DNA from: Streptococcus mitis
Lineage (GTDB): Bacteria > Bacillota > Bacilli > Lactobacillales > Streptococcaceae
Reading direction: 5' to 3'
Length of the DNA: 43,171 nucleotides
NCBI GenBank assembly: GCA_001914195.1
Contig: MKYF01000015.1
Coordinates: 1 to 43,171, forward strand
In this document: piece after piece, positions 1-6,768 of the stretch
How the letters are laid out: each line of letters starts with the position of its first letter
Numbering within the stretch: the stretch's first letter is position 1
The notes under the pieces: generated by a model
The model's input: the letters and a program-made list of their open reading frames with translations, nothing else
Told to the model about the DNA's origin: nothing
The model's database searches: none
Translations under genes and position numbers: made by a program

Positions 1-1
1 A

Positions 2-1675
2 ACAGAAGAGACTGTTGTAAAAATCCCTGTAACTATCCAACGCGATACAGATGGCGACGGCATTCCAGATGTGACCGATCCAGATGATGACAACGATGGT
101 ATTCCAGACAAGGATGATGCAAATCCAAAAGTAGCTGATAAATTAACAGGTACAGTCACAGATCCAGGAAAAGTGAAAGAGAAAGCACCAGTACCGCCAA
201 CAAAAGTTGTGACACCAAATAAACCAGGTTCAACAATCACTACAGAAACACCAGTCAACGGTTTAACAGTAGATGGTGATGGTAACTTAACTGGAACACC
301 AACCGTAACAGATTGGGGACCAAAAGAAGAAGAACGTAAAGTTACAATCCCAGTTAAAGTTAAGAATGGTGATGAAGAAGTCGTTGTGGATGTTCCAGTT
401 ACAATCCAACGTGATACAGATGGCGACGGTATTCCAGATGTGACCGATCCAGATGATGACAACGATGGTATTCCAGACAAGGATGAAGAGAAAAATGGAA
501 CAGATCCTAAGACACCAACAACTCAAACTCCTACAATCGATATCACACGCAAACCAAATGGTGATGCAGTAATAACACCGAAGAAACCAGATGGCTCAAC
601 CTACCCACCAGGAACAGTAGTAGAAATCCCAGGTAAAGATGGCAAGCCAATCACAGTTACAATCGGTGAGGACGGTAAAGGTAAAGTACCAAACAGTGAT
701 CTACCAGATGTAGAAACACCAGGTACAGGTAAGATTACCGAACCAGGTAAACCAGCTGTTGAAGTTCCTAATGTAACAACACCAGCTAAATTTACACCAG
801 AAACACCAGTAACTGAAAAACCAGGTAAGATTGAAATTACTCAACAACCAAATGGAAATGCGATTGTAACGCCTAAGAAACCAGATGGCTCAACATACCC
901 ATCAGGTAGCAAGGTAGAAATTCCAGGAGAAAATGGAACAACAATCACAGTTATAATTGGTGACAATGGTTCAGGTGAAGTACCAAATGACAAGCTTCCA
1001 AAAGGAGACTTGCCAGGAAAAGGAACAGTCACAGAACCGAATAAGAAACCATCACAACCAGTGGATGTAACAACACCAGCTCGTAAGACACCAACAATAG
1101 AGTTGGATCAAGATCCTAAGACAGGTGACGTTACAGTAACACCGAAGAAACCAGATGGCTCAACATATCCACCAGGAACTAAGGTAGAAATCCCAGGTAA
1201 AGATGGAAACCCAATTATCGTTACAATCGATAAAGAAGGTAAAGGTAAAGTACCAAACAGTGAATTACCAGACGGTAAAGTTCCAGGTACAGGTAAGATT
1301 ACTGAACCAGGTAAACCAGCTGTAGAAGTTCCAGTAGAAACTCCAGCTAAGGTAACACCAGCAACACCAACAGATACAAATCCAGTTGCACCAGTGACAC
1401 CTGATACGCCAGTCACACCAGATACTAATGGAGGTTCTGGTCAAGATACACCTGCGCCTATGCCTGCACCAACAACTCCAATTCCAGATGCAGTTACTCC
1501 GAATGCAGATCAGGCAGATACTCAGACTACTATTGATAATGGAGCTAAATCAAATGATTCTCAAAATGTATTGCCAAATACAGGAACAGAATCAAATGCT
1601 GCTCTTGCATCTCTAGGACTTCTTGGACTATTGAGTGGATTTGGACTTGTAGCTCGCAAGAAAAAAGAAGACTAA
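2..1675 (+). CDS. LPXTG cell-wall-anchored repeat surface protein (3' part)
   Basis: The reading frame is open through the left edge, so only the C-terminal part (about 557 residues) is present. It contains Asp-rich calcium-type motifs of thrombospondin type-3 style (DTDGDGIPDVTDPDDDNDG) at about nt 44–125 and again at 413–494, giving one tandem period of 369 nt (123 residues). Between them lies an Ig/Rib-like segment ending in VTIQRDTDGDG. Three further repeats of about 85 residues with the core KKPDGSTYPPG...EIPGKDG begin near nt 529, 826 and 1094. A Pro/Thr-rich wall-spanning stretch follows. The sorting signal is LPNTG (nt 1571–1585), a hydrophobic segment, and the tail RKKKED. Known biology: sortase A cleaves LPXTG and links the protein to peptidoglycan. 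The role is inferred as a surface adhesin or stalk; the ligand cannot be seen. A terminator lies downstream. Confidence 0.93.
   Translation, partial: TEETVVKIPVTIQRDTDGDGIPDVTDPDDDNDGIPDKDDANPKVADKLTGTVTDPGKVKEKAPVPPTKVVTPNKPGSTITTETPVNGLTVDGDGNLTGTPTVTDWGPKEEERKVTIPVKVKNGDEEVVVDVPVTIQRDTDGDGIPDVTDPDDDNDGIPDKDEEKNGTDPKTPTTQTPTIDITRKPNGDAVITPKKPDGSTYPPGTVVEIPGKDGKPITVTIGEDGKGKVPNSDLPDVETPGTGKITEPGKPAVEVPNVTTPAKFTPETPVTEKPGKIEITQQPNGNAIVTPKKPDGSTYPSGSKVEIPGENGTTITVIIGDNGSGEVPNDKLPKGDLPGKGTVTEPNKKPSQPVDVTTPARKTPTIELDQDPKTGDVTVTPKKPDGSTYPPGTKVEIPGKDGNPIIVTIDKEGKGKVPNSELPDGKVPGTGKITEPGKPAVEVPVETPAKVTPATPTDTNPVAPVTPDTPVTPDTNGGSGQDTPAPMPAPTTPIPDAVTPNADQADTQTTIDNGAKSNDSQNVLPNTGTESNAALASLGLLGLLSGFGLVARKKKED
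44..494 (+). repeat. Tandem repeat encoding the Asp-rich calcium-type module
   Basis: About 75 nt starting at 44 (encoding DTDGDGIPDVTDPDDDNDG and onward) recur almost unchanged starting at 413. The offset is 369 nt, exactly 123 codons. The left edge therefore cuts through a preceding copy of the same unit, so the upstream array is longer than shown. Such in-frame repeats vary in copy number and can be collapsed in short-read assemblies. Confidence 0.85.
529..1350 (+). repeat. Three in-frame repeats of about 85 codons in the surface protein
   Basis: The units start near nt 529, 826 and 1094. Each encodes a PKKPDGSTYP core, a VEIPGKDG-like strand, a (I/V)TVTI strand, a KVPN-like turn and a TEPGKPAVEV-like end. 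The cores at about 578–605, 872–899 and 1142–1170 are nearly identical in DNA, while the flanks have diverged. This suggests duplication followed by drift or partial gene conversion. Confidence 0.8.
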
Positions 1676-1695
1676 AAATTTAGTCAGATGAATAT

Positions 1696-1768
1696 TCATT
1701 CTTTTGTGTTTTAACAACGAACTAGATTGATTCTGATAGTTGTGTTATCCATAAAATACAAAGAATGA
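1696..1768. repeat. Long imperfect inverted repeat in the intergenic region
   Basis: The arm TCATTCTTTTGTGTTTT (1696–1712) pairs with AAAATACAAAGAATGA (1753–1768), giving 16 pairs with one bulged T and one G·U. An inner helix AACAAC / GTTG (1714–1718 with 1739–1743) continues the stem. No T-run follows the right arm, so it does not look like a standard terminator. It could be a 3'-UTR structure protecting the surface-protein mRNA or a degenerate miniature inverted-repeat element. The function is not known. Confidence 0.5.
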
Positions 1769-1778
1769 TTAGATAAAG

Positions 1779-1834
1779 AAAGCGAACAATGCTAGGATTT
1801 TGTTAAACGGAATTCTAAGTATTGTTCGCTTTTT
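1779..1834 (+). terminator. Rho-independent terminator after the LPXTG gene
   Basis: AAAGCGAACAAT (1779–1790) pairs perfectly with ATTGTTCGCTTT (1821–1832), and T residues follow. The inner part can extend the stem imperfectly. The T-run abuts the hemW −10 box, so one transcript ends where the next promoter lies. Confidence 0.8.
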
Positions 1835-1835
1835 A

Positions 1836-1844
1836 TGGTATAAT
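1836..1844 (+). promoter_or_regulatory. Extended −10 promoter of hemW
   Basis: TGG followed by TATAAT (1839–1844) is a full extended −10 element. No good −35 box is seen at the expected distance, as is common for extended −10 promoters. The predicted transcription start is near 1851, directly at the hemW ATG (1852). Confidence 0.75.
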
Positions 1845-1851
1845 AATTACT

Positions 1852-2982
1852 ATGCAGAAAAAACCAACGTCAGCCTATGTGCACATCCCGTTTTGTACTC
1901 AGATTTGTTATTATTGTGACTTTTCAAAAGTTTTTATCAAGAATCAGCCGGTAGATAGTTATTTAGAGCATCTGTTAGAAGAGTTTCGTTCTTATGATAT
2001 TCAAAAGTTGTCAACCCTCTACATCGGTGGTGGCACACCGACAGCTTTGTCAGCTCCGCAACTGGAGGTGTTATTGGATGGCTTGACTAAAAACTTGGAC
2101 TTGTCTGTCTTAGAGGAGTTGACCATTGAGGCCAATCCAGGCGACTTGGACGCGGATAAGATTGCTGTTTTGAAGAACTCGGCTGTCAATCGTGTTTCGC
2201 TAGGTGTGCAGACCTTTGATGATAAGATGCTGAAAAAGATTGGGCGTAGTCATTTGGAGAAGGATATTTATGAAAATATTGACCGCCTGAAACTGGCTGG
2301 TTTTGACAATATCTCTATAGACTTGATTTATGCACTGCCTGGTCAGACAATGGAGCAGGTCAAGGAAAATGTGGCTAAGGCCATTGGGCTGGATATTCCC
2401 CATATGAGTTTGTATAGCTTGATTTTAGAAAATCATACGGTCTTTATGAATCGTATGCGACGAGGGAAATTACCTCTGCCTAAGGAAGAACTGGAAGCTG
2501 AGATGTTTGAGTACATCATCGCAGCGCTGGAGCGAGCTGGTTTTGAGCATTATGAGATTTCCAATTTCTCAAAGCCTGGTTTTGAAAGTCGCCATAATCT
2601 CATGTACTGGGACAATGCTGAATACTATGGCATCGGTGCTGGGGCATCTGGTTATGTCAATGGAGTGCGCTATAAAAATCATGGTCCCATTCGTCATTAT
2701 CTCAGTGCAGTTGAGGAAGGCAATGCTCGTATTACAGAAGAGCACCTGAGTCAAAAAGAGCAAATGGAAGAGGAAATGTTCTTGGGCCTCCGCAAGAAAT
2801 CAGGAATCTCCATGGCGCGATTTGAGGAAAAATTTGGACGGTCTTTCGATGGACTTTATGGAGAAATTGTCAAGGACTTGGTTCAACAAGGTCTCATGCA
2901 AATAGAGGGTGACCGAGTTCGTATGACAAAGAGAGGTCTCTTTTTGGGAGACACCGTAGCAGAACGATTTATTTTGGAGTAG
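1852..2982 (+). CDS. hemW: HemW-like radical SAM protein (heme chaperone; often labelled coproporphyrinogen III oxidase-like)
   Basis: The protein is a 376-residue radical SAM enzyme of the HemN/HemW family. The iron–sulfur motif CxxxCxxC is at C15, C19 and C22 (PFCTQICYYCDF), followed by the SAM-binding GGGTPTAL. The family's C-terminal HemN domain is present (YEISNFSKPG, HNLMYW). HemW proteins bind heme and are thought to deliver it; they are distinct from true HemN oxidase, and the rest of a heme pathway is not in this window. An upstream in-frame ATG at 1822 lies within the terminator and promoter and before the transcription start. ATG 1852 is therefore preferred and is probably read from a leaderless mRNA. 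It is the first gene of an apparent operon of four; the next gene starts 4 nt after its stop. Confidence 0.9.
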   Translation: MQKKPTSAYVHIPFCTQICYYCDFSKVFIKNQPVDSYLEHLLEEFRSYDIQKLSTLYIGGGTPTALSAPQLEVLLDGLTKNLDLSVLEELTIEANPGDLDADKIAVLKNSAVNRVSLGVQTFDDKMLKKIGRSHLEKDIYENIDRLKLAGFDNISIDLIYALPGQTMEQVKENVAKAIGLDIPHMSLYSLILENHTVFMNRMRRGKLPLPKEELEAEMFEYIIAALERAGFEHYEISNFSKPGFESRHNLMYWDNAEYYGIGAGASGYVNGVRYKNHGPIRHYLSAVEEGNARITEEHLSQKEQMEEEMFLGLRKKSGISMARFEEKFGRSFDGLYGEIVKDLVQQGLMQIEGDRVRMTKRGLFLGDTVAERFILE

Positions 2983-2986
2983 GATC

Positions 2987-3724
2987 ATGGGCTTAACTTA
3001 TCAAATGAAAATGAAAATTCCTTTTGATATGGCTGATATGAACGGTCATATCAAGCTTCCAGATGTGATTTTGCTATCCCTGCAAGTTTCAGGGATGCAG
3101 TCTATTGAACTGGGAGTTAGTGATAAGACTATTTTGGAAGAGCATAATCTGGTCTGGATTATCACAGATTATGATATTGAGGTGGTTCGTTTGCCTCGTT
3201 TTGCGGAAGAAATTACCATCGAAACGGAAGCTTTGAGCTATAATCGACTTTTTTGCTACCGTCGCTTTACCATTTATGATGAAGCAGGTCAGGAAATCAT
3301 TCGCATGTTGGCGACCTTTGTTCTCATGGACCGCGACAGTCGAAAAGTCCATGCTGTCGAACCTGAGATTGTAGCTCCTTACCAGTCTGATTTTGATAAA
3401 AAACTTATCCGCGGACCAAAGTATGAGCCTTTGGAAGAGCAAGTCGGCAAGGATTACCATGTTCGTTTTTACGACTTGGATATGAATGGCCATGTCAATA
3501 ACAGTAAATACTTGGACTGGATTTTTGAGATCATGGGAGCGGACTTTTTGACCCAATATATTCCCAAGAAAATCAATCTCAAGTATGTCAAGGAAGTTCG
3601 ACCAGGTGGGGTTATTACATCGGCTGTTGAACGGACTGGACTGGAAAGTAAGCATGAAATTACAAGCGACGGTGCTACCAATGCCCAAGCAATCATCACT
3701 TGGCAAGAAATAAAAAAGGATTAG
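2987..3724 (+). CDS. Acyl-ACP thioesterase (FatA/FatB-type)
   Basis: A 245-residue double hot-dog protein of the bacterial acyl-ACP thioesterase family. The first hot-dog segment starts with FDMADMNGHIK. The second carries the expected catalytic-type stretch DLDMNGHVNNSKYLDW around residues 163–178. The family hydrolyses acyl-ACP to free fatty acid and ACP in the cytoplasm. In streptococci this may help set membrane fatty acid composition; that last point is inference. The start is supported by GGAGTAGGA just upstream. It sits in the hemW operon, with 10 nt to the next gene. Confidence 0.88.
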   Translation: MGLTYQMKMKIPFDMADMNGHIKLPDVILLSLQVSGMQSIELGVSDKTILEEHNLVWIITDYDIEVVRLPRFAEEITIETEALSYNRLFCYRRFTIYDEAGQEIIRMLATFVLMDRDSRKVHAVEPEIVAPYQSDFDKKLIRGPKYEPLEEQVGKDYHVRFYDLDMNGHVNNSKYLDWIFEIMGADFLTQYIPKKINLKYVKEVRPGGVITSAVERTGLESKHEITSDGATNAQAIITWQEIKKD

Positions 3725-3734
3725 GGAGAAATAG

Positions 3735-4508
3735 ATGAAATATAAAGGCTATTTAATTGATTTAGACGGAACCATTTATAAGGGGAAAGACAGAATTCCA
3801 GCAGGAGAGGCTTTTGTCCATGAATTGCAAAAGCGGAACATTCCCTATCTCTTTGTGACCAATAATACAACCCGTACTCCGGAGAGCGTTCAAGAAATGT
3901 TGGCTCAGAATTTTAATATCGATACGCCCCTATCGACCGTCTACACAGCGACTTTGGCAACTATCGATTATATGAATGACTTTGGGCTTGAAAAGACGGT
4001 ATATGTTATTGGAGAAGCAGGGCTCAAGGAAGCCATCAAGGCGGCTGGTTATGTCGAAGACAAGAAAAATCCTGCCTATGTGGTAGTAGGCCTGGACTGG
4101 CAAGTTGATTATGAAAAATTTGCGACAGCAACTCTGGCTATCCAAAAGGGTGCTCACTTTATCGGAACCAACCCTGACCTTAACATTCCAACAGAACGCG
4201 GTCTTTTGCCAGGTGCTGGTTCACTGATTACGCTGCTTGAAGTGGCAACACGAGTGAATCCTGTTTATATCGGGAAACCAAATGCCATCATTATGGACAA
4301 GGCGGTTGAGCACTTAGGTTTGGAACGTGAAGAATTAATCATGGTTGGAGATAACTACCTGACTGATATCCGTGCTGGGATTGACAATGGTATTCCAACG
4401 CTCTTGGTGACGACAGGTTTTACCAAGGCAGAAGAAGTAGCAGATCTGCCAATCGCACCGACTCATGTGGTTTCTAGCCTTGCGGAGTGGAACTTTGATG
4501 AAAACTAA
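3735..4508 (+). CDS. NagD-like HAD-superfamily phosphatase (TIGR01457 type)
   Basis: A 257-residue class IIA HAD hydrolase. Motif I is DLDGTIY (residues 9–15), motif II is VTNNTT, and the C-terminal motifs are IGKPN and GDNYLTDI. The family dephosphorylates small phosphorylated metabolites in the cytoplasm; the natural substrate cannot be read from the sequence. The C2-type cap between motifs II and III fits the NagD/AraL group. A Shine–Dalgarno sequence (TTAGGGAGAA) precedes ATG 3735. Its last codons overlap the next gene by 11 nt, indicating translational coupling. Confidence 0.88.
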   Translation: MKYKGYLIDLDGTIYKGKDRIPAGEAFVHELQKRNIPYLFVTNNTTRTPESVQEMLAQNFNIDTPLSTVYTATLATIDYMNDFGLEKTVYVIGEAGLKEAIKAAGYVEDKKNPAYVVVGLDWQVDYEKFATATLAIQKGAHFIGTNPDLNIPTERGLLPGAGSLITLLEVATRVNPVYIGKPNAIIMDKAVEHLGLEREELIMVGDNYLTDIRAGIDNGIPTLLVTTGFTKAEEVADLPIAPTHVVSSLAEWNFDEN

Positions 4509-5115
4509 ACTGACCTTTTGGGGCTCTATGCTCTTTCTCTTCTCCCTCTCAATCCTTCTGACCATTTATTTGGCTTGGATTGTTTATCCGCTGGAAATTC
4601 AGTGGCTGAACTTAACGGATAGGGTCTATTTAAAACCAGAAACTATTCAGTACAACTTTCATATCTTGATGAATTATCTGACCAATCCTTTTAGTCAGGT
4701 CTTACAGATGCCAGATTTTCGTTCGTCAGCAGCTGGTCTGCACCATTTCGCAGTGGTCAAGAATCTCTTTCACTTGGTGCAGCTAGTTGCTCTAGTGACA
4801 CTGCCAAGTTTTTACGTCTTTGTCAAAGGGATTGTAAAAAAGGGCTTCTTGTCTCTATTTAGTAAAGGGCTTTTGGCTCTAGTGGTTTTGCCTTTACTGA
4901 TTGGGCTAGGGGGAGTGTTGATTGGTTTTGACCAATTCTTTACTATGTTCCATCAAATTCTCTTTGTGGGAGATGATACCTGGCTTTTTGATCCAGCCAA
5001 GGATCCAGTTATTCTGATTTTGCCAGAGACCTTTTTCCTCCATGCCTTCCTCCTCTTTTTTGCCCTCTATGAAAGCTTCTTTGTTTTTCTGTACCTGAAA
5101 AGTCGTAGGAAGTGA
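4498..5115 (+). CDS. TIGR01906/DUF1461 integral membrane protein, Lit-like (lipoprotein intramolecular transacylase family)
   Basis: A 205-residue protein with about four membrane segments (roughly 8–30, 85–108, 120–146, 176–200). Between the first two is an extracytoplasmic part with FRSSAAGLHHF and VKNLF, and between the third and fourth is FDQFFTMFHQILF followed by WLFDPAKDPVI. These His-containing motifs match my recollection of the TIGR01906/DUF1461 family. That family includes Lit of Enterococcus and Bacillus, which moves an acyl chain on the N-terminal Cys of lipoproteins to give the lyso form. Activity here is inferred. The start at 4498 overlaps the preceding stop; a longer in-frame ATG at 4465 lies inside that gene and is less likely. 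A terminator follows at 5219. Confidence 0.8.
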   Translation: MKTKLTFWGSMLFLFSLSILLTIYLAWIVYPLEIQWLNLTDRVYLKPETIQYNFHILMNYLTNPFSQVLQMPDFRSSAAGLHHFAVVKNLFHLVQLVALVTLPSFYVFVKGIVKKGFLSLFSKGLLALVVLPLLIGLGGVLIGFDQFFTMFHQILFVGDDTWLFDPAKDPVILILPETFFLHAFLLFFALYESFFVFLYLKSRRK

Positions 5116-5218
5116 AACGAAAGATGCTTTTAATTTGTATATATAAAATTGTATACGATTTGAAACCATCGTTAAGAGTGAATTAACTAAATCAGAAATG
5201 TATTAATCGTTCGCAAAC

Positions 5219-5251
5219 AGTCTATTTTTCTTGAAAAAATAGGCTTTTTTT
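5219..5251 (+). terminator. Terminator between the hemW operon and the spx operon
   Basis: AGTCTATTTTT (5219–5229) pairs with AAAAATAGGCT (5235–5245) with one G·U, followed by a T-rich tail. Confidence 0.8.
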
Positions 5252-5262
5252 CTAAAAATCTC

Positions 5263-5291
5263 TAGTCAAGCGCTTTATTTTTTTGTATAAT
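5263..5291 (+). promoter_or_regulatory. Promoter of the spx operon
   Basis: TAGTCA (5263–5268), a 17-nt spacer and TATAAT (5286–5291). The same −35 variant TAGTCA occurs at the pst promoter (8080). The predicted start near 5298 leaves a leader of about 28 nt containing an AGAAGAGA Shine–Dalgarno-like stretch. Confidence 0.65.
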
Positions 5292-5325
5292 AGAGGTAGC
5301 AAAGTATAGATAAGAAGAGAAAAGC

Positions 5326-5727
5326 ATGATTACACTATTTCTATCACCGAGCTGTACTTCATGTCGTAAGGCAAAGGCCTGGCTAGAAAAACATAAGGTG
5401 CCCTTTGAGGAACACAATATTATGACCAGTCCCTTAACAAGAAAAGAATTGCAACACATCCTTTCCTTGACCGAAAATGGTACTGATGACATCATTTCAA
5501 CTCGTTCAAAAATTTTTCAAAAATTGAATATTGATGTAGAGAGTATCTCGGTATCGGAATTACTTCATTTGATTGAGCAGTATCCTAGTCTTTTGCGCCG
5601 TCCAATTATTATCGATGCCAAACGCATGCAAATCGGTTTTAATGAAGATGAGATTCGTGCTTTTCTCCCTCGTAGTTATCGTAAGCAAGAACTAAAAGAA
5701 GCAAGAATGAGAGCTGGTATTAGTTAA
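5326..5727 (+). CDS. spxA1: Spx/ArsC-family transcriptional regulator (SpxA1-like)
   Basis: A 133-residue thioredoxin-fold regulator. The redox switch CTSC is at C10–C13, and the conserved RRPIIIDAKRMQIGFNEDE stretch occupies residues about 89–107. Family knowledge: Spx proteins bind the RNA polymerase alpha C-terminal domain and redirect transcription during thiol or oxidative stress; in pneumococcus SpxA1 also affects competence. Streptococci usually have two Spx paralogues. The SpxA1 label comes from the remembered neighbourhood (UPF0223, suhB, rsmF downstream), so the paralogue number is less sure than the family. The stop overlaps the next start by one base (TAATG). Confidence 0.88.
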   Translation: MITLFLSPSCTSCRKAKAWLEKHKVPFEEHNIMTSPLTRKELQHILSLTENGTDDIISTRSKIFQKLNIDVESISVSELLHLIEQYPSLLRRPIIIDAKRMQIGFNEDEIRAFLPRSYRKQELKEARMRAGIS

Positions 5728-6005
5728 TGAACAAACAGTATAGTTACCCACTAGATTTGTCGTGGAGCACTGAAGAACTTGCTTCAGTGCTTTCTTTTTT
5801 TAATGATGTTGAAGCCGCCTATGAAGGCAAGGTAGAGGCTAAAAAGTTACTGGACTCCTATAAGGGATTCAAAGCGGTCGTGCCAAGCAAGAGCGAAGAG
5901 AAAAGTTTGGGACGAGAATTTGAAACGGTGAGTGGCTATTCGCTTTACCGAGCAGTTCAGGCTGCCAAGGAAAAAGGGGAAGGAAAGATTTCTCTTGGAA
6001 AGTAA
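5727..6005 (+). CDS. UPF0223 family protein (DUF1447)
   Basis: A small 92-residue soluble protein matching UPF0223: YSYPLDLSWSTEE at the start, VEAAYEGKVEAKKLLDSYKGFK in the middle, and YSLYRAVQAAKEKGEGK near the end. The function of the family is not known. It is translationally coupled to spx (one-base overlap) and its 3' end overlaps the start of the phosphatase gene. The order spx–UPF0223–suhB seems fixed in streptococci, which suggests a shared housekeeping setting rather than a role I can name. Confidence 0.87.
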   Translation: MNKQYSYPLDLSWSTEELASVLSFFNDVEAAYEGKVEAKKLLDSYKGFKAVVPSKSEEKSLGREFETVSGYSLYRAVQAAKEKGEGKISLGK

Positions 6006-6768
6006 ATTCGAATTTGCCAAAGAGCTTGTTAAGAAGGCGGGCCAGTACATCCTTGACCATATGCAGGAAGATTTGTGTGTTGAAACCAAGTCCTCTCCAA
6101 CAGATTTGGTAACCAGACTGGACAAGGAAGTTCAGGAACTCTTGGTTGGTGAAATTCTATCCCGTTATCCTGAGGATAAGATTTGTGCTGAAGAAGGGTG
6201 TCTGCGAGCTTCGGTTCAAGAGGGCAAGGTTTGGGTCATTGATCCCATTGATGGTACCAATAATTTTGTCGCCCAGCAGGAAGATTTTGCTGTTATGGTG
6301 GCTTATTTTGAAAATGGTCAGGGGCAGTTTGGACTGATTTATGATGTGGTCAAAGGGGATTGTTACCACGGTGGCGGAGCCTTTCCAGTTTGTCGAAACG
6401 ATAAGCACCTAGCTCCCTTTAAACCAAAACCACTTGGAGATTTTCTCATTGCAGGGAATAGTGGTATGCTGGAAACCAATGAATGGGGCTTGGCTGATTT
6501 GAGTCGAGCGGTCCTCGGTGTTCGTGTCTATGGGAGTGCGGCCATTAGTTTTGCCAAGATTTTGTCAGGGCGTTTGTTGACCTATGTCACTTATCTGCAA
6601 CCATGGGATTATGCCGCAGCTAGTATTTTAGGGGAAAATCTGGGCTATCGGGTTGTGACCCTATCTGGTGAAGCTCCTGATTTTCAAACTAGACAGCCGG
6701 TCATGATGGTGCCTCTTGAGATGCGGGAGGAAATTCAGTCCTATATTTACGAAAGGAAAAGAACTTAA
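5995..6768 (+). CDS. suhB: Inositol monophosphatase family protein (SuhB-like)
   Basis: A 257-residue phosphatase of the IMPase/FBPase superfamily, which uses Mg2+ to hydrolyse sugar or inositol phosphates. Metal-site motifs visible are AEEG, DPIDGTNNF (the family signature) and the C-terminal WDYAAASI. The chosen start is TTG 5995 (MESKFEFAKEL), preceded by AAGGGGAAGGAAAG at fitting distance and overlapping the UPF0223 end by 11 nt. An upstream ATG at 5932 would add 21 residues encoded wholly inside UPF0223 and is not needed by the fold. The substrate is unknown; some SuhB proteins instead act in rRNA transcription. Confidence 0.85.
   Translation: MESKFEFAKELVKKAGQYILDHMQEDLCVETKSSPTDLVTRLDKEVQELLVGEILSRYPEDKICAEEGCLRASVQEGKVWVIDPIDGTNNFVAQQEDFAVMVAYFENGQGQFGLIYDVVKGDCYHGGGAFPVCRNDKHLAPFKPKPLGDFLIAGNSGMLETNEWGLADLSRAVLGVRVYGSAAISFAKILSGRLLTYVTYLQPWDYAAASILGENLGYRVVTLSGEAPDFQTRQPVMMVPLEMREEIQSYIYERKRT

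Noticed and set aside
529..1350. Possible CRISPR-like array
   Set aside because: The repeats are long, in frame and protein coding, without unique spacers of uniform size.
1428..1616. A Leu/Gln-rich ORF overlapping the LPXTG gene
   Set aside because: It is out of frame within a repeat-rich coding region whose own frame has a full sorting signal.
3089..3706. A 205-residue ORF on the minus strand
   Set aside because: It is antisense to the acyl-ACP thioesterase with no start signals and no recognisable domain.
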